A DNA stretch of 5,901 nt. Origin: Hungateiclostridiaceae bacterium UBA3934 (GTDB lineage: Bacteria; Bacillota; Clostridia; Acetivibrionales; DTU013). Where the stretch lies: contig DGEE01000082.1 of assembly GCA_002385815.1 (NCBI GenBank), positions 25,403 to 31,303 on the forward strand. Reading direction: 5' to 3'. A model generated the notes under the pieces. It had not been told where the DNA came from. It searched no databases and saw only the letters and a program-made list of their open reading frames with translations. The position numbers and the translations under genes are program-made. Below are positions 4,947 through 5,901 of the stretch, piece after piece (the stretch's first letter is position 1; every line of letters starts with the position of its first letter).

Positions 4947-5876
4947 TTGATTGAAGTTTTCAAGACAGTCGATAACAAGCTGGTTATCACTGATACTTTT
5001 GAAGATGGCGTGTGGGTGAACATGACCAACCCCTCCGAAGAAGAAATCAGCAAGGTCAGCAGTTCTTTGAATGTGGAAGCTGATTTTCTAAGAGCTGCGC
5101 TGGACGAAGAGGAAAGGGCCAGAACAGAGACCGACGAGGGACAGACACTGATCGTTGTCGATACGCCGATAGTAGAGAGCGAAGGCCAGATGAATTTGTA
5201 TTACACGATCCCATTGGCCATCATAATACTGAAACATACGATCATAACGGTCTGTCTCTATGAAGACACTATACTCAACGATTTCAGGCACAATAAAGTC
5301 AAGTCATTCCTGACACAGTACAAAACCAGGTTTGTCCTGCAGATACTGTACCGCAATGCGGTGAGGTATTTGCAGTATCTGAAGCATATCGACAAGATGA
5401 GCAACAAAATAGAACAGGATCTGCACAAATCCATGAAAAACAAAGAGCTCATCCAGATGCTGAAGCTGGAGAAAAGCCTTGTTTACTTCTCCACTTCGCT
5501 GAAATCGAATGAAGTCGTGCTCGAAAAACTCCTGAGACTCGAGCACATCAAAAAGTACCCGGATGACACTGAGCTGCTGGAGGACGTAATCGTCGAAAAC
5601 AAGCAGGCGATAGAAATGGCCAATATATACAGCAGTATACTCACAGGAACCATGGACGCATTTGCATCGGTCATTTCAAACAACCTGAATATAGTGATGA
5701 AGTTCCTGACATCGGTTACGATAGTAATGGCGATCCCTACGCTGATATCCAGCTTCTTCGGCATGAACGTGCCGCTTCCTCTGGGCGGTCCCGGTTCATT
5801 CTGGACCATTGTTGTCATAACATTGGCAGTATGCATAGTCACCGGGTTCGTACTGTACAGGAAAAAACTCTTTTGA
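4947..5876 (+). CDS. corA: CorA-family magnesium/divalent cation channel
   Basis: A 309-residue CorA (2-TM-GxN) channel for uptake of Mg2+ and perhaps Co2+ or Ni2+, acting as a pentamer in the cytoplasmic membrane. A cytoplasmic alpha/beta domain (about 1-125, including AALDEEERARTE and GQTLIVVDTPIV) leads into long helices (about 126-250: LHKSMKNKEL, LEKSLVYFSTSLKSNE, ENKQAIEMANIYSSIL). Helix TM1 is about 251-271, the signature GMN is 272-274 in FFGMNVPLPL, and TM2 is about 285-304, followed by a short basic tail (YRKKLF). The family often has YGMN; Phe in place of Tyr is a common variant. I chose TTG at 4947 over the in-frame GTG at 4938 because of the ribosome binding site and because MIEVFKT matches usual clostridial CorA starts. 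Own promoter at 4725, with a leader ORF and a ribosome-binding-site hairpin in between. No M-box fold was seen. Complete; its terminator lies beyond the window. Confidence 0.95.
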   Translation: MIEVFKTVDNKLVITDTFEDGVWVNMTNPSEEEISKVSSSLNVEADFLRAALDEEERARTETDEGQTLIVVDTPIVESEGQMNLYYTIPLAIIILKHTIITVCLYEDTILNDFRHNKVKSFLTQYKTRFVLQILYRNAVRYLQYLKHIDKMSNKIEQDLHKSMKNKELIQMLKLEKSLVYFSTSLKSNEVVLEKLLRLEHIKKYPDDTELLEDVIVENKQAIEMANIYSSILTGTMDAFASVISNNLNIVMKFLTSVTIVMAIPTLISSFFGMNVPLPLGGPGSFWTIVVITLAVCIVTGFVLYRKKLF

Positions 5877-5901
5877 AGCAGCCGTATCATCTCTCGCGGA
5901 G

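Noticed and set aside
5483..5890. - strand open frame of 135 codons opposite corA
   Set aside because: It is antisense to the conserved helices and GMN motif of CorA and is Ser-rich low-complexity in part. It is a shadow frame.

Overview
The window looks like chromosomal DNA of a mid-GC member of the Bacillota, probably clostridial. The signs are strong purine-rich ribosome binding sites, sigma-A type promoters (one is TTGAAA, 17 bases, TATAAT), GTG/TTG starts, and a CorA protein whose wording (MIEVFKT start, LHKSMKNKEL, FFGMNVPLPL) is typical of clostridial CorA. No genus can be named from the sequence alone, and no phage, plasmid or insertion-sequence genes are visible.

Layout. (1) Bases 1-1065, + strand: the 3' part of a cell-wall hydrolase gene with two peptidoglycan-binding repeats followed by a zinc N-acetylmuramoyl-L-alanine amidase domain. 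(2) Bases 1093-3006, - strand, convergent with the first and only 27 bases away: a large carbohydrate O-acetylesterase of the sialate O-acetylesterase (SASA/DUF303) type without a signal peptide. (3) Bases 3007-3285: no gene, but two candidate promoters and two inverted repeats just upstream of the esterase, and a terminator-like hairpin behind the transporter. (4) Bases 3286-4596, - strand: a 12-helix major facilitator superfamily (MFS) transporter. (5) Bases 4597-4946: a divergent control region with a promoter for each side and a perfect 15-base dyad between them. (6) Bases 4947-5876, + strand: corA, a magnesium/divalent cation channel. (7) Bases 5877-5901: nothing recognisable.

How the parts may work together. 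The transporter and the cytoplasmic esterase point the same way and could form a small sugar-scavenging module (import of an acetylated glycan, then deacetylation), but each seems to have its own promoter and the substrate is unknown. The amidase belongs to wall turnover and looks unrelated.

The most striking part is the corA leader. A near-consensus promoter makes a leader of about 185 bases. The leader carries a 32-codon open frame rich in Cys and His behind an excellent ribosome binding site. Its stop codon touches the first base of an inverted repeat whose other arm is the corA ribosome binding site. This is the layout of a leader-peptide-controlled translational switch. I am not aware of this particular arrangement for a Bacillota corA, though I could not search for it. 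corA of Salmonella is known to have a different, Rho-linked leader ORF (corL).
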